DNA of 45,133 nt from Saprospiraceae bacterium (GCA_016710585.1 JADJVN010000010.1:1-45133); one strand, 5' to 3'; counted from the first letter of the stretch, positions 7,011 to 15,317 are shown. Notes: generated from the sequence alone by a model not told the origin. Made by a program: numbers and translations.

Positions 7011-8134
7011 ATGAAAGCTACATTTGAAGTAGCTGATGTATTGAATAAATGCTGGGATCAATATAAAAGTGTTTGTAAAAATACATGGCAGATACGAACA
7101 TTGAATGCAATAAGGCGATGTCGCACAGCAAGCATGGGAGGACATGTCGATGCATGTAGTAGTTGTGGTAATATTACAATAAGCTACAATTCGTGTCGTA
7201 ATCGACATTGTCCAAAATGCCAAGGAAACAAAAGACAACAATGGATCGAAGCAAGAGAATCTGAATTGTTGCCAGTGAAATATTTTCATGTTGTATTTAC
7301 ATTGCCAGAAATCATAAATAAAATCGCCATATATGAACCGAGAATCATCTATGACACCTTGTTTGAAGCGGCATGGAAAACAATTGAAATTTTTTCAAAA
7401 GATGAAAAATATCTTGGTGCTAAATCTGGTATGATATCCATATTGCATACATGGGGACAGAACCTCATGCTTCACCCTCACTTGCATTGTATAGTACCAG
7501 GTGGAGGAGTAGATGCGCAAGGTAAGTGGTTAGCGACAAAAAATCAAATGGAAAGTGGTTATTTCCGGTGAAAGCAATGAGTAAAATTTTTAGAGCAAAA
7601 TATGTTTCCATTTTAAGAAATAAAATAAAGTTGGAGCAATCATATTACAACGATATGTTTAAATCAGAATGGGTAGTATTTGCAAAAAGACCATTTGGAT
7701 CACCAAAGTCAGTTATAGAATATTTAGGTCGTTACACGCATAAGATAGCAATCAGTAATCACAGAATCATTTCTATCAATGATGAAAGTGTAACATTTAC
7801 ATTAAAAGACTATAAAAATAATGGAATAAGAAAAACAATGACTATTTCTCATCTAGAATTTGTAAGACGTTTTGTATTGCATATTCTTCCTAAAAAATTT
7901 GTTAGGATAAGACATTTTGGATTTTTAAGCAGTACATGGAAAAGAGAAAAACTCAAGAATTTGCAAAATATTCTAAAAGTAACACCAGTGCCCAAAAAAG
8001 AAAATACATTACCACCAATCTGTCCATGTTGCAAAGAAGGAGTTATGGTAACTATCGTAGTTTTTGGAAGTAGAGGACCACCAGAACATTTTCTAAGTTT
8101 GGCTCAAGAACCGAAATTATCTATTGCTGATTAG
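7011..8134 (+). CDS. IS91-family HUH (Y2) transposase, one-base frameshift
   Basis: About 374 residues after repair. The N-terminal zinc finger is C49-x2-C52...C67-x2-C70 in ACSSCGN and NRHCPKCQGN. The HUH motif is HPHLH at 155-159, followed by CIVPGGG. The C-terminal part has YLGRYTHKIAISNHR, with two tyrosines four apart (the Y2 nucleophiles), and a closing zinc pair CPCC. The frame breaks at the A-run 7538-7543: six As where seven would give KKSNGKWLFPVKAMSK, the expected continuation. Rolling-circle transposases of this kind nick one strand at the ori end and move without target duplication. The start ATG lies 3 bp after the recombinase stop. Confidence 0.85.
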
Positions 8135-8367
8135 TGATGGACAGATAATCCATTTTAATATAATCTTAAGATTGTCGTACATTTTTTAGTATAAGGAAGG
8201 AATCAGTCAAAAAAGTAAAAAACATCAATTAAATAATCCAACTAAGTAATAAAAATTAACACGACAACTCCATAGATAAAACGTGATACAAGTCTTCCTC
8301 AAACGGTTCCGTTCAACATCGCATTCATGCTGGGTACTTCGTACCGCACGAATGCTTAGTTATTATA
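8135..8367. repeat. 3' terminal region of the IS91-like element with hairpin
   Basis: No gene is present. It holds the sequence shared with the relic at 1448-1746 and ends in a hairpin: outer arms GCATTCATGC/GCACGAATGC (one mismatch) and inner arms GGTAC/GTACC around TTC, 8329-8358. Hairpins near the terminus are typical of IS91 ori/ter ends. Read on the minus strand, GTTGAAC also lies nearby, so a short attC cannot be fully excluded. Confidence 0.5.
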
Positions 8368-8389
8368 AGCAGTTTTTCTGTCCACCGTT

Positions 8390-8908
8390 TTATCTTGTTG
8401 TTTGTCTATCCACACTGTCAATACGCTGTTTTAGTTCGTTAACACAGTCTTGAAATAAAGGTAAAACTTCTTTTATCTGTTCTTCTTGAGGTTTTGAAAG
8501 ACTTTTTTCATACTGGTCTTTTGTCATTGCCTTCATAATTTTGTCCATTGAACAGTCGCAATACTCCTTTGTAATTTGAGGATAATTTGTCGCTGTTGGT
8601 CCAGCGTCACGCATACAATTTTTGATAAGAATTGCTCTGTCTTCCGATGTCCATTCAGAATTTCTGTTTCCGTTACCAACTCTATATCTGTCTGGGTCAC
8701 GTTTTATTAGGTCGTAAGAGCCGTTTAAGATTAGAATAACCGAACAGATTTTCATAAGTGTCCCAAATTTTTCTAACGATTTTTCGTATCGCTCTTTTTG
8801 TTCTTCGGTCTTGTGTTTAGGTTTGTAAAGTCTGAACGAAAGAAGGAACAAATAAAGTCCGCCTAAAAAAGAAGTCAGTCCGAAAATGTATGGTAAGTAG
8901 TTTATCAT
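8390..8908 (-). CDS. Two-TM hypothetical protein with cysteine-containing C-terminal domain
   Basis: 172 residues. Two predicted membrane segments lie at about 4-26 (YLPYIFGLTSFLGGLYLFLL) and 51-66 (LMKICSVILILNGSYD). A soluble C-terminal domain of ~100 residues holds KNCMRDAGPT, EYCDCSMDKIMKAMT and LFQDCVNEL: four cysteines in a pattern also seen in small uncharacterised Bacteroidota proteins. The start ATG overlaps the stop of the next upstream gene by 4 bp (ATGA type), so the two are translationally coupled. The pair looks like the coding part of an integron-type cassette, with an attC-like site upstream and the IS inserted 22 bp downstream. Function unknown. Confidence 0.7.
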   Translation of the reverse strand: MINYLPYIFGLTSFLGGLYLFLLSFRLYKPKHKTEEQKERYEKSLEKFGTLMKICSVILILNGSYDLIKRDPDRYRVGNGNRNSEWTSEDRAILIKNCMRDAGPTATNYPQITKEYCDCSMDKIMKAMTKDQYEKSLSKPQEEQIKEVLPLFQDCVNELKQRIDSVDRQTTR

Positions 8909-9093
8909 TTGTTTCCTTTTTTAATCATAATTACTGAAATAACTACTGCAATGACAGCTGTCAATGTCAATGCAATAATTTCTGTCTGTCCAATTTTTCC
9001 GCTTTGGTCGTAAAGTAAAAATGCTGCAAAAGCAAGTCCACCAATGATGGAAAAAATGATAAGTGTAATTCTTTTGTTGTCGTAAAGTTTCAT
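8905..9093 (-). CDS. Small two-TM membrane protein
   Basis: 62 residues from ATG 9093 (MKLYDNKRITLIIFSIIGGL). Codons upstream to 9156 belong to the attC-like site and are not counted. Two hydrophobic segments, IFSIIGGLAFAAFLLY and IIALTLTAVIAVVISVIMI, are linked by a short charged loop, ending KKGNK. The gene overlaps the next one by 4 bp, which argues for a two-component membrane complex. No homology recognised. Confidence 0.65.
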   Translation of the reverse strand: MKLYDNKRITLIIFSIIGGLAFAAFLLYDQSGKIGQTEIIALTLTAVIAVVISVIMIKKGNK

Positions 9094-9113
9094 TCTGTGT
9101 CGTTTTTTAAAAT

Positions 9114-9214
9114 GGCTTATAACAATTCGCTTCCCGCAAGTTTTAACTTGCGGCAATGCTCTATTATCCGAAAAATATACGCAAGTTTTTCCCGCAATAT
9201 TGGCATTAAGCTAT
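9114..9214 (-). other. attC-like recombination site 0
   Basis: On the minus strand: GCTTA...CAAT at one end and ATTGTTATAAGC at the other, enclosing CTTGCG/CGCAAG arms and an internal 20-bp perfect palindrome, CCGCAAGTTTTAACTTGCGG, at 9135-9154. It lies about 20 bp before the small membrane protein gene, the expected place for the attC of the preceding cassette. The cores fit the integron consensus only loosely. Confidence 0.4.
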
Positions 9215-9373
9215 GTGATTGAATTTGGATATCTTGTTTTTTTATGTGTTTTGATTTATAAGTTTATAACATTGCTCAAATATAAGGTTTATACAATAAT
9301 AGCAAATATTATTTTAGGAATCATACTCTTTAGTATATAATTTGGCCATTAAACTCAGATGTTACGAATTCGG

Positions 9374-9560
9374 TTAATGAGTCCTCCTATCCTTGTCTTT
9401 CATCATGTCTGCTTTTACTTCCGCTACCTGCTTCTTAGCTTGTTCCAATGATAATGGTCGCTTCCACATTTCTTGAGCCGATCTCGTTCCTCTTTTTGTG
9501 TGATTCGTTCAATATCTCTCTTTCCTATGATGACTTTTTTGCATAATTCAATTTTACTTT
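9374..9560 (-). pseudogene. Degraded short ORF next to tandem repeats
   Basis: Minus-strand codons give KKVIIGKRDIERITQKEERD and, after one frame change near GATCGGCTC, QEMWKRPLSLEQAKKQVAEV, ending TAA at 9374. The charged helical character suggests a genuine protein tail rather than noise. There is no start codon: the 5' side runs into the heptamer repeats at 9571 onward, so the N-terminus may have been replaced. The rest of the gap 9215-9373 shows nothing. Confidence 0.35.
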
Positions 9561-9570
9561 GAATACTAAT

Positions 9571-9729
9571 TACTAAAAACTAACCACTAGCTACTAAATA
9601 CTAACCACTAGCTACTAAATACTAACTACTAGCTACTAAATACCAACTACTAGCTACTAAATACTAGCTACTAAATACTAACTACTAGCTACTAAATACT
9701 AACTACTAGCTACTAAATACTAACTACTA
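9571..9729. repeat. Heptamer-based tandem repeat (21-bp unit of three heptamers)
   Basis: About seven units of TACTAAA-TACTAAC-TACTAGC. One unit (9655-9668) is exactly two heptamers long, which shows that 7 bp is the elementary step. A few units have single changes (taacc, tacca). The right edge runs into the 3' end of rnhB, whose last two serine codons and stop (AGT AGT TAG on the minus strand) are made of repeat sequence. Confidence 0.9.
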
Positions 9730-10334
9730 AAATCAAACAAGCGCTTCTCCATTATTTTCGATATAAAACTTTTGCGATGATGCACACAGGGACCAAACTC
9801 TATGATAGCCCTGCGATGTTCCTCCGTGGGATAGCCCTTATTGCTGTCCCATGAATATTGTGGGTAGGCTTTGTGGATTTTTTGCATATACTCGTCTCGA
9901 TGTGTTTTGGCCAGAATCGATGCGGCAGCTATGGATTGATATATCCCGTCTCCTTTGATGATGCATTTTTGCTTGGACTCTAGAGCTGGGATTGATTTAT
10001 TTCCATCTACTAAAACGATATCGGGAATCGACTTCAAACTTTGGACACATAGAAACATGGCTTTAAGACTGGCTTGCAAGATATTGATTCTGTCTATTTC
10101 CTTCTGATTGATGGCTATTACTTTCCATTCAATCGCTTTTTCTTCTATCTCTTCTCGCAATTGGTTCCGCTCACTTTCTTTTAACTTTTTGCTGTCATTT
10201 AGGCCTAAAATGGGCTTTTTAGGATCTAGAACCACAACTGCTGCATACACTGGACCAGCCAAACATCCACGTCCTGCCTCATCAGTGCCAGCCTCATATT
10301 TGTTTTTTTTATAATATGTTGCCTTAAGTTGCAT
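9720..10334 (-). CDS. rnhB: Ribonuclease HII
   Basis: 204 residues from ATG 10334 (MQLKATYYKK); longer upstream reading would run into the divergent peptidase gene. Motifs: GTDEAGRGCLAGPVYAAVV at the N-terminus with the DE metal ligands, NDSKKLKESER, VDGNKSIP, IAAASILAKTHRD with the catalytic Asp, and the closing SNKGYPTEEHRRAI-HHRKSF. It removes RNA, including single ribonucleotides, from RNA-DNA hybrids in the cytoplasm. The C-terminal SS and stop codon lie within the tandem repeat, so expansion or loss of heptamers (7 is not a multiple of 3) could change the protein end. Divergent from the M14 gene with 49 bp between starts. Confidence 0.95.
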   Translation of the reverse strand: MQLKATYYKKNKYEAGTDEAGRGCLAGPVYAAVVVLDPKKPILGLNDSKKLKESERNQLREEIEEKAIEWKVIAINQKEIDRINILQASLKAMFLCVQSLKSIPDIVLVDGNKSIPALESKQKCIIKGDGIYQSIAAASILAKTHRDEYMQKIHKAYPQYSWDSNKGYPTEEHRRAIIEFGPCVHHRKSFISKIMEKRLFDFSS

Positions 10335-10361
10335 AATAATCCAAGTTTTTTTATATTTTTG
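10329..10361 (+). promoter_or_regulatory. Promoter of the M14 peptidase gene
   Basis: TTG at 10329-10331, 22-bp spacer, TATTTTTG at 10354-10361 (TAnnTTTG), 22 bp before the ATG at 10384. The spacing is one base longer than the usual 19-21. Confidence 0.45.
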
Positions 10362-10383
10362 CGACTCAATTTCGATTTCTAGT

Positions 10384-12726
10384 ATGCAAAGGTCTCTTTT
10401 ATTCTCAATTACCGCTTTATTTTTTTCATTTTCATTGTTGGGCCAATCTAGCTTACATTCCCATAAAGCCAAGGTTTTTATTAACGAAAATACATTAAAA
10501 AACCTACAAAATTTGGGTATCGCTACAGATCATGGTATCCATAAAAAAGGAGAGTATTTTATTGGTGACTTTTCGCATGAAGAGATAGAAAAAATCCAAT
10601 TTGCAGGTTTCAAAATGGAAATGGTCTTGGATAAGGTCATCGAAAGTCAATCCAGAACAGGTTCTATTGACTGCCCTGTCATTCCAGAATTAATCCCTAC
10701 TTATGAACTACCTTTCAACTATCCTTACGGTTCCATGGCTGGATTTCCTACTTTAGATGAAATGTATGAGAGCCTAGATGAAATGAGATCCTTATACCCT
10801 AACTTGATCACCCTTCGCAAGGTAATTTCAAGTACTAAAACACATAATAATAGATCAATCTATTATGTTAAGATCTCAGATAACCCAGAAATCGACGAAA
10901 ACGAACCTGAAATTCTCTATACTGGACTACATCATGCAAGAGAACCATTGAGTATGTCACAATTATTGTATTTCATGTGGTATGTATTAGAAAACTATGA
11001 TAGAGATCCCTCCATCAAAAAACTGTTGGATAGTAGAGAACTGTTTTTTGTACCTTGTCTTAATCCTGATGGTTATGCCTATAATCAAGGTACTAGTCCA
11101 GCTGGAGGTGGATTCTGGAGAAAAAATAGACGTGATAATAAAGACGGTTCTTTTGGAATCGATCTAAACCGCAACTATGCATACGCTTGGGGATATAATG
11201 ATGATGGTTCCTCCCCATTGGGAAGTAATGATACCTATCGTGGCTCAAGCGCCTTTTCAGAACCTGAAACACAAAGTCTCAAAGAATTTATTGAATCTAG
11301 AGAATTTCAGATCGTAATGAACTACCACACGTGGGGCGATCTATTAATTGTGCCTTGGGGTTATTCAGAAAAACTATGTGAGGACTCGACTCTTTATTAT
11401 GCCATGGCTACCCAAATGACACAGTTCAATCACTTCAAAATAGGTACCAGTCGAGCTACATTAAATTATTCTGTCAACGGCACTTCCGATGATTGGATGT
11501 ATGGTGATATTCTGAGCAAGAAGAAGATTTTTGCTTTTACGCCAGAAGTGGGATATGCATTTTGGCCTGATAGAAAAGACATCTTAAGCCTTAACCAAAG
11601 TACACAATATATGAATGTCGTTTCAGCATGGAATGCTGGTGAAGCAGTCATGTTGAAGCAGGATAAATCTATTGCCATTGATGCAGATAGTAAATCCATT
11701 GCTGTTAATTTACTCCGCACAGGAATAAAAGATGCCCCAGTCCAAATCACCATTACTAGTAATAATTCTGGCATTCAATTCAGTAAACCAGAATATATTT
11801 TCAACTTATTACCAGGAGAAAATCAATTGGCCAATTTAGACTTTCAATATGCTGCATTGCCAGGTCTAGGCGACACTATAAAGTTTGATATTAATCTGGT
11901 ATGTGGAACTTATACTGATCATTTGACAATAAAGAGAATATATTTAGGTCACCCAATCTGGAATGAAGAATGTCTGAATGCAGAACGATGGTTCTCCAAT
12001 ACAAATAAACCATGGGTCAGTTCAACCGAAACATATACATCAGCACCTTCATGTTTTACAGATAGTCCAAATGAATTGCTCAAAGCAAATTCAAAAAAAG
12101 AAATGCAAACAGTAAGCTATATCGATATTCGCACCGCAGAGAGAGCTTACCTCAGCTTCAATACAAAGTATCAAATGGACAATGAAACAGAATATGCTCA
12201 GGTATTGATCAGTACAGATGATTTCAACTATTCGCCACTTTGTGGAAGATACACAATAGAAGGAACAGCTTTTCAGGATAGTGGTAATCCAGTTTACACA
12301 GGCAACCAAAAAGATTGGGTCAGAGAGTGGATAGATATTAGTGAATATGCTGGTGAAAGAATTTATCTTAAGTTCTTGATTAGCTCCAATTCATCAGTGA
12401 CTGCAAACGACGGCATGTATATTGATGATATAAAAGTGTATTCCAAATTTTTTACTGCTGTAGAAAAAAATGACAAGCGCGAAATGAGAATTTACCCACA
12501 GCCTGTAGAAAATCAATTCATCCTTCAAGCTGATTCTAAAATAATAGAAGATATCCAAGCCATTGAACTGATTTCATTATCTGGCCAAAAGCAAAAACTC
12601 AATTTTGAAAAGAAATCAAATCATATTTTATTTCACAATCAAAATCAAATCGCTGCAGGTATCTACACTTTAAACGTTTATAGTAAAAAGAATAAACCCG
12701 AAATTCACATACTGATCTTTAAATAA
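10384..12726 (+). CDS. Secreted M14 zinc carboxypeptidase with T9SS C-terminal tail
   Basis: 780 residues. Signal peptide MQRSLLFSITALFFSFSLLG. The M14 domain covers about 110-415, with zinc ligands in LHHAREP (H184, E187) and MNYHTW (H315), substrate-binding LNRNY and NPDGY, and the general base Glu in FTPEVGY (E388). A middle beta-rich region follows, including a MAM/immune-inhibitor-like segment (AYLSFNTKYQMDNETEYAQV, DDIKVY at about 675). The last ~85 residues, MRIYPQPVENQFILQ...AAGIYTLNVYSKK, form a Por-type sorting tail, so the protein is exported by T9SS and cell-surface attached or released. It probably degrades peptides from extracellular protein. The aldehyde dehydrogenase gene starts 6 bp downstream. 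Confidence 0.92.
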   Translation: MQRSLLFSITALFFSFSLLGQSSLHSHKAKVFINENTLKNLQNLGIATDHGIHKKGEYFIGDFSHEEIEKIQFAGFKMEMVLDKVIESQSRTGSIDCPVIPELIPTYELPFNYPYGSMAGFPTLDEMYESLDEMRSLYPNLITLRKVISSTKTHNNRSIYYVKISDNPEIDENEPEILYTGLHHAREPLSMSQLLYFMWYVLENYDRDPSIKKLLDSRELFFVPCLNPDGYAYNQGTSPAGGGFWRKNRRDNKDGSFGIDLNRNYAYAWGYNDDGSSPLGSNDTYRGSSAFSEPETQSLKEFIESREFQIVMNYHTWGDLLIVPWGYSEKLCEDSTLYYAMATQMTQFNHFKIGTSRATLNYSVNGTSDDWMYGDILSKKKIFAFTPEVGYAFWPDRKDILSLNQSTQYMNVVSAWNAGEAVMLKQDKSIAIDADSKSIAVNLLRTGIKDAPVQITITSNNSGIQFSKPEYIFNLLPGENQLANLDFQYAALPGLGDTIKFDINLVCGTYTDHLTIKRIYLGHPIWNEECLNAERWFSNTNKPWVSSTETYTSAPSCFTDSPNELLKANSKKEMQTVSYIDIRTAERAYLSFNTKYQMDNETEYAQVLISTDDFNYSPLCGRYTIEGTAFQDSGNPVYTGNQKDWVREWIDISEYAGERIYLKFLISSNSSVTANDGMYIDDIKVYSKFFTAVEKNDKREMRIYPQPVENQFILQADSKIIEDIQAIELISLSGQKQKLNFEKKSNHILFHNQNQIAAGIYTLNVYSKKNKPEIHILIFK

Positions 12727-12732
12727 AAAAAT

Positions 12733-14259
12733 ATGTCTATTGAAATTTTAAACCCACTAAGACTTGGAAAATCAAATTCAGGTACTTGGTGCGGTACTTC
12801 TGTTTTTACCGCGAAGGAAAGAATAGAATCGATTTCTCCAGTTGATGGAAAAAAAATTGCAACTGTTTCTGTAACGAAACAAACAGATTATGAAAAAATA
12901 ATCAAGCAAGCTCAAATTGCTCAATCTCATTGGCGTTCAATCCCTGCGCCTAAGCGTGGTGAAATCGTGAGACAAATTGCCGATGAACTGCGAAAAAATA
13001 AAACAGCACTTGGAAAATTGGTCTCCTATGAGATGGGAAAAAGTCTACAAGAGGGCTATGGAGAAGTACAAGAAATGATAGACATCTGTGATTTTGCTGT
13101 AGGGATGTCGAGACAGCTTTATGGACTTACCATGCATTCAGAAAGACCAAATCACCGCATGTATGAGCAATGGCACCCGCTAGGAATTGTAGGTGTAATT
13201 TCTGCTTTTAATTTTCCTGTAGCAGTGTGGGCTTGGAATGCTGCACTCGCATGGATCTGTGGCAATGTCGTCATCTGGAAAGCATCAGAAAAAACACCAC
13301 TTTGCTCAGTAGCTTGCCAACAAATCGTCAATCGTGTTTTTACTAAAAATAAACTGCCTGATGGCATTTCATCAATCATCACAGGTAATTATTCTGTGGG
13401 AGAATGGATGACTACAGATAAACGCATCGCTTTGATTTCTGCAACTGGCTCTACGAGAATGGGGAAGCAAGTAGGAATGAAAGTCGCTGAAAGATTTGGA
13501 AAAAGCATCCTAGAACTTGGTGGAAACAATGCAATAATCATATCGCATACTGCAGATTTAAAATTAGTGCTTCCTGCAATCATTTTTGGTGCGATAGGAA
13601 CAGCTGGACAAAGATGCACTACTACGAGAAGGCTGATCATCCATGAAAGCATTTATGATGAAGTCAAAGAGGTATTAAAAAAAGCATATAGTCAGCTTAA
13701 TATAGGCAATCCACTAGATGAAAAAAATCATATTGGACCATTGATCGACGCTAAAGCTGTCGAAGCATTTTTGTATGCCATGAGACAGGTCAAAAAGCAA
13801 GGAGGGAAAATATTTGTCCCTGGTAAAAAACTTGAAGGCAAGTCATATAACAGCGGTTGTTATGTCAGTCCTTGTATTGCTGAAGTTGAGAATCATTATG
13901 ACATCGTTCAGCATGAGACCTTTGCTCCTATTTTGTATATCATGAAATACAAAACAATGGAAGAAGCTATAGCCATGCAAAATGATGTACCACAAGGACT
14001 TTCTTCATCAATCATGACTGAAAGTTTAAGAGAATCAGAATTATTCTTATCCTCTTCTGGCTCAGACTGTGGTATAGCAAATGTCAACATTGGCACTTCT
14101 GGTGCAGAAATAGGTGGCGCTTTTGGTGGAGAAAAAGAGACTGGTGGAGGAAGAGAATCGGGATCTGATGCATGGAAAGCATATATGCGAAGACAGACAA
14201 ATACGATCAGCTACTCAAAGACATTAACTTTAGCGCAAGGTATAAAATTTGATTTTTAA
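12733..14259 (+). CDS. amaB: Aldehyde dehydrogenase, ALDH7 (alpha-aminoadipic semialdehyde / piperideine-6-carboxylate) type
   Basis: 508 residues. Catalytic Cys in GQRCTTTRR (C295), Glu in LELGGNNA (E261), and NAD-binding SATGSTRMG. The C-terminal block GGAFGGEKETGGGRESGSDAWK and NVNIGTSGAEIGGAFGG are characteristic of ALDH7/AmaB enzymes, which oxidise alpha-aminoadipic semialdehyde to alpha-aminoadipate in lysine breakdown. Lysine as the substrate follows from the subfamily; no other lysine-degradation gene is in view. Tight spacing to the M14 peptidase (6 bp) and DinB-fold gene (11 bp) suggests one transcript, which would tie peptide uptake to amino-acid use. Confidence 0.9.
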   Translation: MSIEILNPLRLGKSNSGTWCGTSVFTAKERIESISPVDGKKIATVSVTKQTDYEKIIKQAQIAQSHWRSIPAPKRGEIVRQIADELRKNKTALGKLVSYEMGKSLQEGYGEVQEMIDICDFAVGMSRQLYGLTMHSERPNHRMYEQWHPLGIVGVISAFNFPVAVWAWNAALAWICGNVVIWKASEKTPLCSVACQQIVNRVFTKNKLPDGISSIITGNYSVGEWMTTDKRIALISATGSTRMGKQVGMKVAERFGKSILELGGNNAIIISHTADLKLVLPAIIFGAIGTAGQRCTTTRRLIIHESIYDEVKEVLKKAYSQLNIGNPLDEKNHIGPLIDAKAVEAFLYAMRQVKKQGGKIFVPGKKLEGKSYNSGCYVSPCIAEVENHYDIVQHETFAPILYIMKYKTMEEAIAMQNDVPQGLSSSIMTESLRESELFLSSSGSDCGIANVNIGTSGAEIGGAFGGEKETGGGRESGSDAWKAYMRRQTNTISYSKTLTLAQGIKFDF

Positions 14260-14270
14260 AAAAAATAAAA

Positions 14271-14789
14271 ATGTCAATCTTAAAACCAAATTTGGAAACG
14301 GCTCCAGACTATTTTAAAAGATATATATCACTGTGTCAAGAAGATGATTTGATCGATGCATTCAATAATTCAGAACTTGAGACTACAAATCTTTTCAAGA
14401 CTTTTATAGAATTAGAAAAAGAAAATTACAGCTACCAAGAAACAAAATGGACTGTAAAAGAAGTCTTAGTACATATTATTGAATGTGAAAGAATCTTTGC
14501 CTATCGCGCTTTGCGATTTTCTAGAAGAGATGCAACTGCTTTGATGGGTTTTGATGAAAATGAATATATTCCAAATTCCAATACAAGCTCGAGAGAAATA
14601 TCCAAAATTCTACTTGAATATCTTATAGTAAGAAAAAGTTCTACTCTACAATATCAATATTTTACAGATGAAATGTTGGATTTTAAAGGAACTTCAAATC
14701 AACTTTCAGTCAATGCTAGGGAACTTGGTTGGATGATTGCAGGTCATAACAGACATCACTTGAATGTTTTAAAAGAAAGGTATTTGTAG
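14271..14789 (+). CDS. DinB-fold protein (DinB/YfiT family putative metal-binding)
   Basis: 172 residues, all helical. Metal-ligand histidines are in VLVHIIECERIF (about 67-78) and near the C-terminus in MIAGHNRHHLNVL (about 153-165), the classical three-His DinB pattern. WTVKEVLVHI and LMGFDENEY are also typical. Members include thiol-dependent S-transferases and many proteins of unknown role, so a specific reaction cannot be named. Starts 11 bp after the aldehyde dehydrogenase stop and is likely co-transcribed. Confidence 0.85.
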   Translation: MSILKPNLETAPDYFKRYISLCQEDDLIDAFNNSELETTNLFKTFIELEKENYSYQETKWTVKEVLVHIIECERIFAYRALRFSRRDATALMGFDENEYIPNSNTSSREISKILLEYLIVRKSSTLQYQYFTDEMLDFKGTSNQLSVNARELGWMIAGHNRHHLNVLKERYL

Positions 14790-14951
14790 GTTTACCATCT
14801 ATATCGATAAAAAAAATTAAACACAAATTTGAAAATATTACGATATTGTGGGTGGATTTATTAGATGAATAAAATTCTATATTTGGAATCATTTCCAGGT
14901 TTTATTTGTTTTAGACATGTTATTAATTTTACAGTTACAAAATCTTTGATC

Positions 14952-15317
14952 ATGAAAAATATACTAATAATAGGGATAGTAGGGCTTTTAGGACTTTTCT
15001 TTTTTAAAGAAGATCAAGTTGTTCCTTCTAAAAAGCAAGATTTTAAAGCTATGATTAAATCAAATCCTGGTGTCGTAATCGATGTGCGCACGAAATCTGA
15101 ATGGGATGCTGGACATATTCAAAGGGCTATAAATTCAGATTGGACCAATGGAGATTTTGCTAAACTGGCAGAGACATTAGACAAATCTAAAACTTATTAT
15201 TTGCATTGTGCAGCTGGTGGAAGAAGTGGTCAAGCTACGAATTTTCTAAAGGAAAAAGGATTCAAAAATGTATACAACATTGGCGGATATGAAGAGGCTA
15301 AGAAATGTGTCGAATAA
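14952..15317 (+). CDS. Membrane-anchored single-domain rhodanese
   Basis: 121 residues from ATG 14952 (MKNILIIGIVGLLGLFFFKE). An in-frame ATG at 14865 would put codons before the signal-like segment and is not preferred. A single N-terminal membrane or signal segment is followed by one rhodanese domain: VVIDVRTKSEWDAGHI, then the active-site loop HCAAGGRSGQAT with the catalytic Cys, and GFKNVYNIGGYEEAKK. The domain should face the periplasm. Sulfurtransferase activity is plausible; the physiological acceptor is unknown. Confidence 0.85.
   Translation: MKNILIIGIVGLLGLFFFKEDQVVPSKKQDFKAMIKSNPGVVIDVRTKSEWDAGHIQRAINSDWTNGDFAKLAETLDKSKTYYLHCAAGGRSGQATNFLKEKGFKNVYNIGGYEEAKKCVE

Larger units (their letters stand above)
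6020..8367 (+). mobile_element. IS91-like element with tyrosine recombinase plus HUH transposase
   Basis: The element spans the recombinase gene, the rolling-circle (HUH/Y2) transposase gene and about 230 bp of 3' sequence ending in a hairpin at 8329-8358. The left limit is set by the attC-like site 1 core (GAAC at 6016-6019, a target tetranucleotide known for the IS91 family); the right limit by where homology with the relic at 1448-1746 stops. No target duplication is expected for this family and none is seen. Both limits are estimates to within some bases. Some IS91 relatives are known to carry a tyrosine recombinase gene ahead of the transposase. Confidence 0.65.

Noticed and set aside
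9571..9729. Tandem repeat as a CRISPR array
   Set aside because: Units are contiguous 21-mers built of heptamers with no unique spacers and no cas genes nearby.
14173..14186. AAAGCATATATGC inside the aldehyde dehydrogenase gene, resembling the AbiEi palindrome core
   Set aside because: Only one half plus the centre matches, the dyad is broken on the right, and it lies in conserved coding sequence (WKAYMRR); taken as chance.
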